A DNA stretch of 64,000 bases from Anaerobacillus isosaccharinicus (GCF_001866075.3 NZ_CP063356.1:3276164-3340163), one strand, 5' to 3'; counted from the first letter of the stretch, positions 1 to 9,055 are shown. Notes: generated from the letters alone by a model not told the origin. Translations and numbers: made by a program.

Positions 1-51
1 GGAGAAGCAATTCAAACTGGTGATTTATTAGTAGAATTAAAAGCTGAGTAA
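1..51 (+). CDS. pycA: Pyruvate carboxylase, C-terminal end (partial)
   Basis: The window opens inside a reading frame that ends at a TAA at 49-51 and encodes 16 residues ending DLLVELKAE. This resembles the last strand of a biotinyl/lipoyl carrier domain. In Bacillus, pycA lies directly beside ctaA, so this is most likely the carboxyl-carrier end of pyruvate carboxylase, the anaplerotic enzyme that makes oxaloacetate. The assignment rests mainly on position, because the biotin-site lysine is outside the window. Confidence 0.7.
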   Translation, partial: GEAIQTGDLLVELKAE

Positions 52-60
52 TTTATGAAA

Positions 61-86
61 GAGAGAGGGTTTTCCCTCTCTCTTTT
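61..86 (+). terminator. Terminator after pycA
   Basis: A perfect 9-bp stem (GAGAGAGGG / CCCTCTCTC) with a TTTT loop is followed by a T run. It lies 9 bases after the pycA stop codon. Confidence 0.85.
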
Positions 87-187
87 AATTATATAGGATG
101 TAATAATCGATTATAAGTAAAATAGACTATAGTAAGTGCTTTCCTTTTGTTGAAAATAGTACCAAAAAGGTTATCAATAAATAACAA

Positions 188-222
188 AGAGGCAAGCTGA
201 ATGAAAACTTCAGCTTGCCTCT
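188..222 (-). terminator. Terminator of ctaA
   Basis: A 14-bp stem (AGAGGCAAGCTGAA with its complement) and a 7-base loop sit just past the ctaA stop codon. Read on the minus strand it is followed by the T-rich stretch TTTGTTATTT. Confidence 0.85.
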
Positions 223-228
223 TGTCAA

Positions 229-1131
229 CTATTTTGCTCTAGTAGCTAACATAACTAAGTAGCTTATTGTACCGAACAAACAAGTAATAATAAAAGCATG
301 AAACATGGAAGAAAATAAACTCATCTTAGTAAAAACTACGTAAGCACCACTTAAGATTTGAATAGTTACAAGGATAAGTGAAATGAGAACGGTAATTCGA
401 AGAGCCCATTCATTTCTATAATGACGATAAACATGGATTGCTAAAGCTAAAATAACGAAAAACATTAATGCTGCAGCAACTCTGTGACCAAATTGAACAG
501 CAATACTTCCAACTAAAGGAGGGATAATTTGTCCGTTACATAAAGGCCATCCGTCGCAGGCAAGACTTGAATCAGTATGACGAACTAGAGCACCGGTATA
601 GACCACAATATAAAGATAAGTAAATACAAAATAGATAAATCCTTTTAGTTTTCTAGTAATTTGTGGCGATCTAATACCAGGACCTCGAGCTTCCTCAAAA
701 ATTAGTATTGTAAGTAAGAGGACACTGGCAAATGAAACTAATGAGAAACCAAAATGTAATGCTAAAACTGCCGAAGATTGGCCCCACATTACCGCTGCAG
801 CGCCTAATAACCCCTGGAAAACAATAAATAAAATTGCAATAATAGCCAAAAACTTTGTTTCACGCACATGGGGTAACTTTTTCCACATCCAAATTGAAAG
901 AATAATAACCATAATTCCAAGAATACCAGAAACAAAGCGATGACTGTATTCAATTATTGTTTCCATAGTAGTAATTGATTCTGGTATCACTTGACCATGA
1001 CAAAGTGGCCAAGAATCACCACACCCTTGTCCTGACTCTGTCTTGGTAACTAAGGCACCTTGGAGTAAAACGATAATCATTCCAATCGTGGTTAGTATTG
1101 AAAATATTTTAAGTTTATTCAAATTGTTCAC
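229..1131 (-). CDS. ctaA: Heme A synthase CtaA
   Basis: Membrane enzyme that oxidises the C8 methyl group of heme O to a formyl group, giving heme A for the caa3 oxidase. The 300 residues form about eight hydrophobic segments in two similar halves. Each half carries a cysteine pair in a WPLC context (C37/C44 and a second pair near residue 193), as in Bacillus-type heme A synthases. The E61-x-x-H64 motif after the first pair matches the conserved catalytic and heme-binding residues. The start is GTG at 1131 with a weak AAGG upstream. It is transcribed divergently from ctaB, which makes its substrate heme O, as in B. subtilis. Confidence 0.95.
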   Translation of the reverse strand: MNNLNKLKIFSILTTIGMIIVLLQGALVTKTESGQGCGDSWPLCHGQVIPESITTMETIIEYSHRFVSGILGIMVIILSIWMWKKLPHVRETKFLAIIAILFIVFQGLLGAAAVMWGQSSAVLALHFGFSLVSFASVLLLTILIFEEARGPGIRSPQITRKLKGFIYFVFTYLYIVVYTGALVRHTDSSLACDGWPLCNGQIIPPLVGSIAVQFGHRVAAALMFFVILALAIHVYRHYRNEWALRITVLISLILVTIQILSGAYVVFTKMSLFSSMFHAFIITCLFGTISYLVMLATRAK

Positions 1132-1177
1132 CTAACCTTATCTAAATACGGTTTTTACCGCGATTTTAGTCCTTCTA

Positions 1178-1206
1178 ATTGTAAGAACAAAACAGTATAT
1201 TGTCAA
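1178..1206 (-). promoter_or_regulatory. Sigma-A promoter of ctaA
   Basis: On the minus strand a perfect -35 TTGACA (1206-1201) is followed after exactly 17 bases by TACAAT (1183-1178), one base from the consensus -10. It lies 47 bases upstream of the ctaA start codon. The rest of the 316-base ctaA-ctaB gap is AT-rich, and I see only the ctaB promoter in it. Confidence 0.8.
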
Positions 1207-1364
1207 TTAGTATGCGTGAGCATATTATTACCATTATTAAATTAAAAATGTTATTATCTAGGTGTAATTAGAAATTGGAAAATATAAGTGATGAAAATCA
1301 CTGCATTATCATTTATAATGTGAGTAATAAGTCGTTTTCCACTAAGGCAATGTTATTTAACTGG

Positions 1365-1393
1365 TTTATAGTTTAATTAATCAATGCTATAAT
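1365..1393 (+). promoter_or_regulatory. Probable promoter of the ctaBCDEF operon
   Basis: A perfect -10 TATAAT at 1388-1393 is preceded by TGC, making an extended -10 (TGnTATAAT). The -35 at 17-base spacing (TTTATA, 1365-1370) is poor, so the extended -10 or an activator probably compensates. In Bacillus, cta genes respond to the ResDE system and catabolite control; I could not identify such sites by eye. Confidence 0.55.
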
Positions 1394-1447
1394 AGCACCT
1401 TAAGTGTTGTGACTTAGTAGTTTTATAGTTTATGGAGGTGAGGATCA

Positions 1448-2374
1448 TTGAATAAAACCGTTTTAGAAGGTGCTAAGGTATTAGAAACCTCAATTGCTAA
1501 TCCTTCAAATGCTAGTTGGAGAGACTTCCTTGCTTTAACAAAAATGGGCATTGTTATGTCGAATATGATTACAGCATTTGCAGGCATGTTTTTAGCAGCT
1601 TACTATATGGATATTCAGTTAATCTCAGTGTTACATCTTGTTATTTTTGGTCTTCTTGGTTCTGCCCTAGTTATGGCAGGTGGATGTAGTTTAAATAACT
1701 ATATTGATCGGGATATTGACCACTTAATGGAGCGCACTAATGAAAGACCAACAGTAAATGGGAAAATTCCCGAAAAGCAAGTATTAATATTTGGGCTAGT
1801 TTTATCTGCACTAGGAATTTTATTCCTATTAGCAGCATCACTAAATGCCGCACTATTAGGTTTTGCAGGTCTTATTTTTTACGTTGTTATCTACACGATG
1901 TGGACAAAAAGAACGACATCATTAAATACAATTGTTGGTAGTGTATCAGGAGCAGTTCCACCGCTTATCGGTTGGGCAGCTATTGATGCAGGGCTAAGCC
2001 CGGTTGCATGGGTATTATTTTTAATTATGTTTATCTGGCAACCACCTCACTTTTTAGCTTTAGCAATGAGGCGTTGTGAGGAATATCGAAAAGCAGGCAT
2101 TCCGATGCTTCCAGTCGTATCAGGTTTTGCAGTTACTAAACGTCAAATGGTTTTATATGTTGCAGCACTCATTCCGATTTCACTGCTCTTATCACCGACA
2201 TTTGGTACTGTATATACAGTAATTGCATCAATTTTAGGAGTAGGTTGGCTTGCTCTTGGAATTGCTGGATTTGCTATGAAAGATGATATGAAATGGGCTA
2301 GGTTAATGTTTGTTTATTCGTTAAACTACTTGACAATTATCTTTATCCTTATGGTTGTTCTCCATATTGTTTAG
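1448..2374 (+). CDS. ctaB: Protoheme IX farnesyltransferase CtaB (heme O synthase)
   Basis: UbiA-family prenyltransferase that adds a farnesyl group to heme B, giving heme O, the substrate of CtaA. The 308-residue protein is mostly membrane helices. The metal/diphosphate-binding motif NxxxDRDID is at residues 83-91 after the first pair of helices, and the YxxxxKR motif follows near 148-154. The start is TTG at 1448, set by GGAGGTG at 1434-1440 with ideal spacing. It is the first gene of the oxidase operon, 41 bases ahead of ctaC. Confidence 0.95.
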   Translation: MNKTVLEGAKVLETSIANPSNASWRDFLALTKMGIVMSNMITAFAGMFLAAYYMDIQLISVLHLVIFGLLGSALVMAGGCSLNNYIDRDIDHLMERTNERPTVNGKIPEKQVLIFGLVLSALGILFLLAASLNAALLGFAGLIFYVVIYTMWTKRTTSLNTIVGSVSGAVPPLIGWAAIDAGLSPVAWVLFLIMFIWQPPHFLALAMRRCEEYRKAGIPMLPVVSGFAVTKRQMVLYVAALIPISLLLSPTFGTVYTVIASILGVGWLALGIAGFAMKDDMKWARLMFVYSLNYLTIIFILMVVLHIV

Positions 2375-2415
2375 ACATAAATTAATTAAAAATACAAAAG
2401 AGGGGGTTTACAATT

Positions 2416-3429
2416 TTGATGAAACAACTTGGCAGACTACTCCCGTTAACGGCAATTATTTTATTGTTGGCGGGTTGTGGCGAAGTGAACTTAACTGCCC
2501 TTGATCCTCAGGGCCCGATTGCAGAAATGCAATTATCACTTATAAAGCTTAGTCTTTACATCATGATTATCGTCATTGTGATAGTCTTTGCTATCTTTGC
2601 GTTTGTTCTCTGGCGTTTTAGAGATAAACCAGGTGATAAGCACATTCCGAAACAAGTTGAAGGTAATCACACTTTAGAAATTATCTGGACAACAGTCCCA
2701 ATTATCTTACTTTTAATAATTGCGATCCCTAATGTAATGGATACATTTACATTAGCCAATGTTGATGCTGAAGAAAATTCAATTACTGTAAAAGTAACTG
2801 GGCATCAATTCTGGTGGGAATTTGAATATCCAGATCATGATGTAGTAGCTGGACAGGATATGTATATACCAACTAATACAAAAGTTATTGTTCATCTAGA
2901 AGCGTCAGATGTCATGCACTCATTCTGGGTTCCAGCTTTAGCAGGTAAACAAGATAATGTACCTGGTATTACTAATGAAATGTGGATTAAAGCAGTTAAT
3001 CCTGGTGTTTATAAAGGAAAGTGTACTGAGCTTTGCGGTGAAGGTCACTGGTTAATGGATTTCAAAGTAGTTGCAGTTGAACCAGATGTTTTTGAGGCTT
3101 GGGCTCAAAATATGGCACAACCGGCGAAGGATCCAGTAACTGCACAAGCAGAGGCTGGCCGTGATGTATTCCAAGCAAGCTGTATTGGATGTCACGCTGT
3201 TGGTGGTGTCGGTGGAAATCCAGCTGTTGGAGGACCAGACTTAACGAACTTTGGTGAAAGAACAGTAATCGCTGGATTTTTAGAATTCAACGAGGAAAAC
3301 TTAGAAAAGTGGCTTCGTTATCCAGAAACAACAAAACCGGGTAACAAAATGCCAGGCTTTAATCATTTAAATGATGAAGATATGAAAGCATTAATCGAAT
3401 ATATGAAGGGCTTAAAAGTCCTAGACTAG
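2416..3429 (+). CDS. ctaC: Cytochrome c oxidase subunit II with fused cytochrome c (CtaC)
   Basis: Subunit II of the caa3-type terminal oxidase, which takes electrons from cytochrome c. It starts with a lipoprotein signal peptide with lipobox LLAGC (C21), followed by two membrane helices (about 42-66 and 88-107). The CuA site is visible as H168, C203, C207, H211 and M214. The C-terminal extension is a covalently bound cytochrome c domain: CIGCH at 256-260 binds heme c and the MPGF methionine near 312 is the likely sixth ligand. This fused domain defines a caa3 rather than an aa3 enzyme. TTG at 2416 is immediately followed by ATG at 2419; either could start translation. Confidence 0.96.
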   Translation: MMKQLGRLLPLTAIILLLAGCGEVNLTALDPQGPIAEMQLSLIKLSLYIMIIVIVIVFAIFAFVLWRFRDKPGDKHIPKQVEGNHTLEIIWTTVPIILLLIIAIPNVMDTFTLANVDAEENSITVKVTGHQFWWEFEYPDHDVVAGQDMYIPTNTKVIVHLEASDVMHSFWVPALAGKQDNVPGITNEMWIKAVNPGVYKGKCTELCGEGHWLMDFKVVAVEPDVFEAWAQNMAQPAKDPVTAQAEAGRDVFQASCIGCHAVGGVGGNPAVGGPDLTNFGERTVIAGFLEFNEENLEKWLRYPETTKPGNKMPGFNHLNDEDMKALIEYMKGLKVLD

Positions 3430-3450
3430 CCGAAAAAGGAGGTAACTTAA

Positions 3451-5283
3451 TTGTCAAACTCGCAGGCTTACAGTAAAAGTGTGCTTTGGGATTGGCTAAC
3501 AACCGTAGACCATAAAAAGATTGGGATCATGTATTTGGTTGCTGGTGCGTTCTTCTTCGTGTTAGGTGGACTTGAAGCCATGTTAATACGAATTCAGCTA
3601 ATGTTCCCTGAGTCAAACTTTGTTAGCGCACAAGCTTTTAACGAGCTTATTACAATGCATGGTACAACAATGATCTTTTTAGCAGCCATGCCGTTATTAT
3701 TCGGATTTATGAACTTTATTGTACCTCTCCAAATAGGTGCAAGAGATGTTGCATTTCCATTCTTAAATTCTTTAGGATTTTGGTTATTTTTATCGGGTGG
3801 AATTCTGCTTAACCTTAGTTGGTTCTTTGGAGGAGCCCCTGATGCAGGTTGGACAGCGTACGTTCCGTTATCAAGTGCGGCATATGCAAGTACTGGTTTA
3901 GATTATTATGTTTTAGGTTTACAAATTAGTGGTGCAGGTACTTTAATTGGGGGAATTAATTTCCTAGTTACAATTATTACTATGAGAGCACCAGGGATGA
4001 CGATGATGAAAATGCCGTTATTTACTTGGAGCACATTCGTAGCATCTGCATTAATTTTATTTGCTTTCCCAGCATTAACAGTTGGGCTATTCCTACTAAT
4101 GTTTGAGCGTTTATTTGGCGCAAATTATTTTATCGTCGAAGCTGGCGGTAACGTTGTTATTTGGCAACATTTATTCTGGATATTTGGGCATCCAGAAGTA
4201 TATATTTTAGTTTTACCAGCGTTTGGTATTTTCTCTGAAGTACTATCTACTTTCTCGAAAAAGCGTTTGTTTGGTTATAGTGCAATGGTATTTGCCACGC
4301 TAATTATTGGTTTCTTAGGTTTCATGGTTTGGGCGCATCATATGTTTACAGTTGGAATGGGGCCGGTTGCAAATGCTATCTTTGCAGTTGCTACAATGGC
4401 GATTGCAGTTCCAACGGGGATTAAAATATTTAACTGGTTACTTACACTTTGGGGTGGAAGAATTAGTTTTACTACAGCAAACATGTTCGCATTAGGATTT
4501 ATTCCTTCTTTCGTACTCGGTGGTGTAACAGGAGTTATGCTTGCAACTTCAGCAGCTAACTATCAATTCCATGATACGTACTTTGTTGTCGCGCATTTTC
4601 ACTATGTAATTATCGGTGGAGTTGTATTTGGATTATTCTCTGGGACATTCTACTGGTGGCCAAAAATATTTGGAACAATGTTAAACGAAACGTTAGGGAA
4701 ATGGTTCTTCTGGCTATTCTTTATCGGTTTCCACTTAACTTTCTTTGTACAGCATTTCCTAGGTTTAATGGGTATGCCTAGACGTGTTGCTTCATATTTA
4801 GATGGTCAAGGCTTAAATGACTTGAACTTTATTAGTACAATTGGGGCATTCTTTATGGCAGTTGCCTTTATCATTCTTCTGGCTAACATTTTTGTTTCTA
4901 GAAATAATAAAGCTGTTAGCGACCCTTGGGACGGTCGTACACTGGAGTGGGCTACTTCCACACCAGTAAAAGAATACAACTTTGCACAAACACCAGTTGT
5001 ACGTGAGATAGATGCTTTATGGTATGAGAAGATGAAAGGTAATAAGAAGTTACCTGTCGCTGAACCACTTGGAGAAATTCATATGCCAAATGGATCAATC
5101 TTACCTTTAATTATGTCTATCGGCCTATTCATTGCAAGTTTTGGTTTTATTTATCACACGTATGTGGTTTCAATTATCGGACTTGGTATTACTTTAGGGT
5201 GTATGATTATCAGATCTGTAAAAGAAGATCATGGTTATCATATTCCAGTTGATCAGATTGAGCCAGATAAGGAGGTTGTATAA
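3451..5283 (+). CDS. ctaD: Cytochrome c oxidase subunit I (CtaD)
   Basis: Catalytic subunit carrying low-spin heme a and the heme a3-CuB centre where oxygen is reduced and protons are pumped. Visible ligands are H70 (heme a), the HPEVY motif at 247-251 with the cross-linked His-Tyr pair, the CuB histidines H296-H297, and HFHY at 382-385 holding the heme a3 and heme a ligands. The length of 610 residues and roughly 14 hydrophobic segments suit the Bacillus caa3 subunit. The start is TTG at 3451 preceded by AAAAAGGAGG. The ctaE start follows its stop codon by one base. Confidence 0.97.
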   Translation: MSNSQAYSKSVLWDWLTTVDHKKIGIMYLVAGAFFFVLGGLEAMLIRIQLMFPESNFVSAQAFNELITMHGTTMIFLAAMPLLFGFMNFIVPLQIGARDVAFPFLNSLGFWLFLSGGILLNLSWFFGGAPDAGWTAYVPLSSAAYASTGLDYYVLGLQISGAGTLIGGINFLVTIITMRAPGMTMMKMPLFTWSTFVASALILFAFPALTVGLFLLMFERLFGANYFIVEAGGNVVIWQHLFWIFGHPEVYILVLPAFGIFSEVLSTFSKKRLFGYSAMVFATLIIGFLGFMVWAHHMFTVGMGPVANAIFAVATMAIAVPTGIKIFNWLLTLWGGRISFTTANMFALGFIPSFVLGGVTGVMLATSAANYQFHDTYFVVAHFHYVIIGGVVFGLFSGTFYWWPKIFGTMLNETLGKWFFWLFFIGFHLTFFVQHFLGLMGMPRRVASYLDGQGLNDLNFISTIGAFFMAVAFIILLANIFVSRNNKAVSDPWDGRTLEWATSTPVKEYNFAQTPVVREIDALWYEKMKGNKKLPVAEPLGEIHMPNGSILPLIMSIGLFIASFGFIYHTYVVSIIGLGITLGCMIIRSVKEDHGYHIPVDQIEPDKEVV

Positions 5284-5284
5284 T

Positions 5285-5902
5285 ATGGGTCACGCACACC
5301 ATAACACAGGTGCACTTCCTCCAAATCCTGAAAAAGCTACACTTGAAGGTAGAAATAAATTTTTAGCTTTTTGGTTTTTCTTAGGTGGAGAAACAGTACT
5401 CTTTGCTAGTCTTTTCGGTACGTATTTAGGACTTAGAAATGGAACTGCTGGAGGACCTACTGCTCAGGATATCTTCCATTTACCGTTAGCATTTATTATG
5501 ACAATGATTTTATTGACTAGTAGTTTAACAAGCGTATTTGCAATGCTAGCGATGAAAAAGGGTAACTTTAAGCAAATGCTTTTATGGATGTGGATTACTG
5601 TAGCTTTTGGTTTAGCCTTTTTGGGGCTAGAAATCTATGAATTCTTTGATTATGTTGGCCAAGGGTTGACATTTACTAGTAGTGCATTCGGTTCGGCCTT
5701 CTACACGTTAGTAGGGTTCCACGGTGCTCACGTAGCCTTTGGTATTGGTTGGATCTTAACATTATTAATCCGCTACCGTAAAGGTGGGCTAACGTTAACA
5801 AATGCCCCTAAATTTTATTTAGCTAGTCTTTACTGGCATTTTATTGACGTAGTTTGGGTATTTATCTTTACTGTAGTCTATTTAATGGGAATAGGAGGAT
5901 AG
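5285..5902 (+). CDS. ctaE: Cytochrome c oxidase subunit III (CtaE)
   Basis: Five-helix structural subunit III that stabilises subunit I and lipid packing in the oxidase. It has 205 residues starting MGHAHHNTG, with the conserved ETVLFASLFGTY and GFHGAHV segments. I start it at ATG 5285 because AAGGAGG at the end of ctaD lies just upstream. A longer frame reaches back to 5231 but would add residues derived from ctaD coding sequence. It lies between ctaD and ctaF with almost no spacing, so translation is probably coupled. Confidence 0.95.
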   Translation: MGHAHHNTGALPPNPEKATLEGRNKFLAFWFFLGGETVLFASLFGTYLGLRNGTAGGPTAQDIFHLPLAFIMTMILLTSSLTSVFAMLAMKKGNFKQMLLWMWITVAFGLAFLGLEIYEFFDYVGQGLTFTSSAFGSAFYTLVGFHGAHVAFGIGWILTLLIRYRKGGLTLTNAPKFYLASLYWHFIDVVWVFIFTVVYLMGIGG

Positions 5903-5906
5903 ATGC

Positions 5907-6251
5907 ATGGAACCAAATCTTAATACAAATGAACCTCAGATCAAGCTCTCAACAAAAGAAAAGTTGAAGCTTGAACGTGAAATGAAACATCAAATTATCA
6001 CATTTGCTTTAATGATTTTCTTTACAGCATTAGCTTTTCTAGCTGTTGGAAGTGATTTAATTCCATCATCGTTCGCGATACCATTTATTTTAATTCTTGC
6101 AGTTGTTCAGGTAATTTTACAACTTTACTATTTTATGCATTTAAATCAAAAAGGACATGAATGGCCAAATGCATTCATGTTATCGGGTATAGTCATTGTA
6201 ATTCCAATGATCGCCGCATTGATGCTTCTTTTAGGAGTAGTGAAATATTAA
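5907..6251 (+). CDS. ctaF: Cytochrome c oxidase subunit IV (CtaF)
   Basis: Small 114-residue bacterial subunit IV with three hydrophobic segments after a charged, lysine-rich N-terminus, including the LYYFMHLN segment typical of this family. It stabilises the oxidase complex. ATG 5907 sits 4 bases after the ctaE stop with GGAGG at 5893-5897. It is the last gene before a strong terminator. In B. subtilis ctaG follows; here it is missing. Confidence 0.93.
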   Translation: MEPNLNTNEPQIKLSTKEKLKLEREMKHQIITFALMIFFTALAFLAVGSDLIPSSFAIPFILILAVVQVILQLYYFMHLNQKGHEWPNAFMLSGIVIVIPMIAALMLLLGVVKY

Positions 6252-6256
6252 TTTTA

Positions 6257-6303
6257 AGAAGATGAGCTGGCTGCATTTAATCTTGCAGCCAGCTTCTTCT
6301 TTA
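6257..6303 (+). terminator. Terminator of the ctaBCDEF operon
   Basis: An 11-bp perfect stem (AGCTGGCTGCA at 6265-6275 with its complement at 6284-6294), extended by AAGA/TCTT pairs, is followed by a T-rich tail directly after ctaF. Confidence 0.88.
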
Positions 6304-6307
6304 TAAA

Positions 6308-6412
6308 TGTGAAATTATGAATTTTAAATTATGCATTATGAATTAATGTGAGCAATGCTGCGAAGCTTATACTTGCAACAATTTATAATTCTTAATTTAA
6401 AATTGACAATTA
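6308..6412. repeat. AT-rich imperfect inverted repeat
   Basis: Between ctaF and ctaM the left part runs through ATTATGAATTTTAAATTATG and the right part through ATAATTCTTAATTTAAAATTG, which are approximately complementary. The middle contains GCAATGCTGCGAAGC. It lies outside any gene and resembles the other intergenic hairpin elements in this window (38513, 58316, 58847). Confidence 0.5.
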
Positions 6413-6510
6413 ACAATGTAAATATGTTCGAAATATGTCAAACTCTAATAGTGATGTGATGAATGTCACATGTTAAAATAGTATTGTAATGAGTGAAAGG
6501 AGGATATAAT

Positions 6511-6963
6511 TTGTTATTACCATTAATTAGTACAATATTTATCGGAATTAGTGCAATTTTTGTAGCTCTTGGGTGGATTGCTGTAGCAAGGCGACAAATA
6601 GATCTCCACAAAAAGATGATGTTTTTAGGAGCGGTATTTGCTAGTATTTTCTTTATCACGTATGTAGCAAAAACAGTCTTTGTTGGAAGTACTGCTTTTG
6701 GTGGGCCAGAGGAAGTTAAATTATATTATACAATCTTCTTAATTTTTCATATTACTTTGGCAACAACTGCTGCTGGTCTGGGAATCACGGCTCTTGTGTC
6801 AGGTTATAAAAATAACTTGAGGCTTCACCGTAAACTAGGCCCAATCACATCTGTGATTTGGTTTTTAAGTTCTTCTTCTGGAATTTTAGTATTTTTATTA
6901 CTGTATGTAATTTATCCACCTGGTGAAGTAACAAATGTATTTCGAGCGATTTGGGGTTTTTAA
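6511..6963 (+). CDS. ctaM: DUF420 membrane protein, oxidase maturation factor CtaM (YozB)
   Basis: A 150-residue membrane protein with about four helices and conserved histidines (DLHKK, FHITLA, LHRKLG), matching the DUF420/YozB family. Members named CtaM are needed for maturation of heme A-containing oxidases in Staphylococcus and Bacillus. The position right behind ctaF supports the same role here. The frame is open from GTG 6493, but AAAGGAGG at 6496-6503 would then lie inside the gene; TTG 6511, seven bases past that site, is the likely start. It stands between two terminators, so it probably has its own promoter. Confidence 0.85.
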   Translation: MLLPLISTIFIGISAIFVALGWIAVARRQIDLHKKMMFLGAVFASIFFITYVAKTVFVGSTAFGGPEEVKLYYTIFLIFHITLATTAAGLGITALVSGYKNNLRLHRKLGPITSVIWFLSSSSGILVFLLLYVIYPPGEVTNVFRAIWGF

Positions 6964-6980
6964 TAAAAAAACTGCTATAT

Positions 6981-7010
6981 AAAAAGGTCTGGCTATTGCC
7001 AGACCTTTTT
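6981..7010. terminator. Bidirectional terminator
   Basis: A 13-bp stem (AAAAAGGTCTGGC / GCCAGACCTTTTT) with a TATT loop, with A and T runs at both sides. It can end ctaM on the plus strand and the convergent membrane protein gene on the minus strand, whose stop codon it overlaps. Confidence 0.9.
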
Positions 7011-8067
7011 ATATTTTGAAATTGAACTTGATAATTCCTGCTTCTTTAGCGGAAGTAAACAATATGACAATTAATGGGCCAACAATAAAGCCAATTACTC
7101 CTAGTATTTTTAACCCGATGTACATAGCGATTAACGTTGCTAGAGGTGATAATCCAATTTGGTGTCCCATTACTTTTGGTTCTACAGTTCTTCTAATGAT
7201 TAAAAGAATCGTTGCAAGAATGAGCAATTTAGTCGCTAACGTCATATCACCTGCTATAAGATGATAAATTGCCCATGGTGCTAGGATAGCAATTGAGCCA
7301 ATTAGAGGTATGAAATCAATTATCCAAATGATAAATGACATTAACAATGCAACTTCAGGAACAATTAATAGCAGTCCAATAAATGAAACAATAAAAATAA
7401 TGATACTTACAAGAAATTGTGCTTTAATAAAGCCAAAAATAACATAGGAAAGTCTAGAACTCATAAATTGAACTTTGTCCCTAGTTTTATCAGTTAAATG
7501 AGAGAATATTTGTTCCTTTAATTTAGGTAATTCCAATAAGAATAAATATAGCGCAATTAAATAAACAAGGAATGAGACTAAATAGGCAGGTATTTTTGTA
7601 ACCAACGAAGTGACATCACTCACCAAGTTACGACTACTTACAGTGCTTCTAAGCGTATTTAATGATTGTTGTACATAGATACCGATTTCCTCCAATAAGT
7701 CTTGGGGTAAATCTTCAAATTTATCATTTATCGTTTGTTGAAAGTTAAACCACGCATAGTTAATTTCGGTTATATATGCGGGTAAATTTTTAACAAAGTG
7801 ATCAGCTTGGGTAATGGCTTTTGTAGTAAGAAAGTAACCAGTCAAGCCTATGAAGCATAGAAATATCATAAAAACAATAAAGACAGCTAAATTTCTTTTT
7901 ACTTTGTTTTTCATTTCGAAAACTTTAACTAAAGGAGCTAGAAGCATCGCTGTAACTAAAGCTGCAATAATTGGTATCGATACTGGTAAGATAAAATACC
8001 CAGCTATTGCTATTATTACTAAGGTAATAAAAATAATAATGTTTTTCTTACAAAATAAAGCGGACAT
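7009..8067 (-). CDS. AI-2E family transporter (YtvI/PerM-like membrane protein)
   Basis: A 352-residue membrane protein with N-terminal helix pairs, a soluble middle part (about 85-155) and further helices containing the conserved LSPLATLIAMYIGLKILG and IGFIVGPLIVIL segments of the AI-2E transporter superfamily. Members export small molecules or act as Na+/H+ antiporters; the substrate here cannot be told. The start is ATG 8067 because AGAGGAG lies just upstream. An upstream in-frame ATG at 8094 would place that site inside the gene. It is transcribed alone against its neighbours. Confidence 0.8.
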   Translation of the reverse strand: MSALFCKKNIIIFITLVIIAIAGYFILPVSIPIIAALVTAMLLAPLVKVFEMKNKVKRNLAVFIVFMIFLCFIGLTGYFLTTKAITQADHFVKNLPAYITEINYAWFNFQQTINDKFEDLPQDLLEEIGIYVQQSLNTLRSTVSSRNLVSDVTSLVTKIPAYLVSFLVYLIALYLFLLELPKLKEQIFSHLTDKTRDKVQFMSSRLSYVIFGFIKAQFLVSIIIFIVSFIGLLLIVPEVALLMSFIIWIIDFIPLIGSIAILAPWAIYHLIAGDMTLATKLLILATILLIIRRTVEPKVMGHQIGLSPLATLIAMYIGLKILGVIGFIVGPLIVILFTSAKEAGIIKFNFKI

Positions 8068-8187
8068 TTCAAACTCCTCTCTTAGGAACATCATAATTAT
8101 TATTATAGTATTTATTTAAGTAAATTTACAGCGAAATGTATAACAAAAAAACGGCTATAATGAATATTTTGTTAAAGGGGTGTTATT

Positions 8188-8532
8188 ATGCTACGAAAAA
8201 AATTAGAAAAAGGAGAGTTATCAATTTTTGATGACGTAATAAAGATCATTACTGGAATGGCAATAACCGAACAAGATGGAGTTGCAGTTAGCACAACTTC
8301 CATCAAAGGAAAATTACTTGAGAAAGTAAAACCAGTGAGTAACAGTATTAAGATTAATACTATGAATGAAAAAATAGTAATTGATGTAAAGGTTGCGATT
8401 ACTTACGGTAAAGATATCCCAAAAGCGATGCAAGAGCTTCAAAACCTCATAAAAAATCATGTTGAACTATTTACAGGATTTACTGTTCAGAAAGTAAATG
8501 TTATTGTTAATCAAATAATAATTGAGGATTAA
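8188..8532 (+). CDS. Asp23/Gls24 family protein
   Basis: A 114-residue soluble protein whose second half (VAITYGKDIPKAMQELQ, then LFTGFTVQKVNVIV) fits the Asp23/Gls24 alkaline-shock/envelope-stress family. The N-terminal half contains the GVAVSTTSIKG segment. Members of this family sit at the membrane or affect envelope stress tolerance; the target here is unknown. AAGGGGTG lies 7 bases before ATG 8188. A strong terminator follows, so it is a single-gene unit. Confidence 0.75.
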   Translation: MLRKKLEKGELSIFDDVIKIITGMAITEQDGVAVSTTSIKGKLLEKVKPVSNSIKINTMNEKIVIDVKVAITYGKDIPKAMQELQNLIKNHVELFTGFTVQKVNVIVNQIIIED

Positions 8533-8570
8533 AAAGCGTATGAACTCATATGAGCTCATACGCTTTTTTT
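8531..8570. terminator. Bidirectional terminator
   Basis: A 12-bp outer stem (AAAAGCGTATGA / TCATACGCTTTT) encloses a second palindrome CTCATATGAG. A T run follows. It separates the Asp23-like gene from the convergent YugN-like gene. Confidence 0.88.
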
Positions 8571-8579
8571 GATTTGGAA

Positions 8580-8930
8580 TTACTTTAATAAAGCTGAAAC
8601 TTGTTCTAATTTTTTAGTGCTTTTTTCTAGAATATGCTTCGGGAATGTTTCATCAGCATATTCAACACCGTGAGGATAGTAATGCTTCCCTAAAATAGGG
8701 TCTAAAAACTTAATGACAGAGTGTGGAGAAGGAATTTCACCTTTAACAGCATAAGCTTGAACTCTTAAGTAATAAACATCATCATTTACTAAGTCATCAA
8801 ATTTATAGTCAAATGTTACGCGTTCGTAATCCCATTGTCCTGCATGAACAAAGCCTGCTTCTCCTAGTACATGCTCAGCTACAGAAAAATCAATTTCTTT
8901 GCCCGTTATTTCTGTTCCTTCAAATTTCAT
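8580..8930 (-). CDS. YugN-like family protein
   Basis: A 116-residue soluble protein starting MKFEGTEITGKEIDF, with the conserved middle AGQWDYERVTFDYKF and a C-terminal part around GKHYYPHGVEY. This matches the YugN-like family of Bacillaceae, whose function is not known. Its place before the CBS gene corresponds to B. subtilis ylbA, but it reads in the opposite direction to its neighbours. ATG 8930 is chosen because AGGAGGG lies 6 bases upstream; the frame stays open to 8963. Confidence 0.75.
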   Translation of the reverse strand: MKFEGTEITGKEIDFSVAEHVLGEAGFVHAGQWDYERVTFDYKFDDLVNDDVYYLRVQAYAVKGEIPSPHSVIKFLDPILGKHYYPHGVEYADETFPKHILEKSTKKLEQVSALLK

Positions 8931-9055
8931 AGTTAACCCTCCTATTATGTAAGCTAGCTTCATTTAAATATGATAGTATGAAAAGAAAGAAGATGCAATT
9001 AAAATAACTGTAAATACGAAATTTGATACAATATGGACAAAAAAGGATGAAGAAA

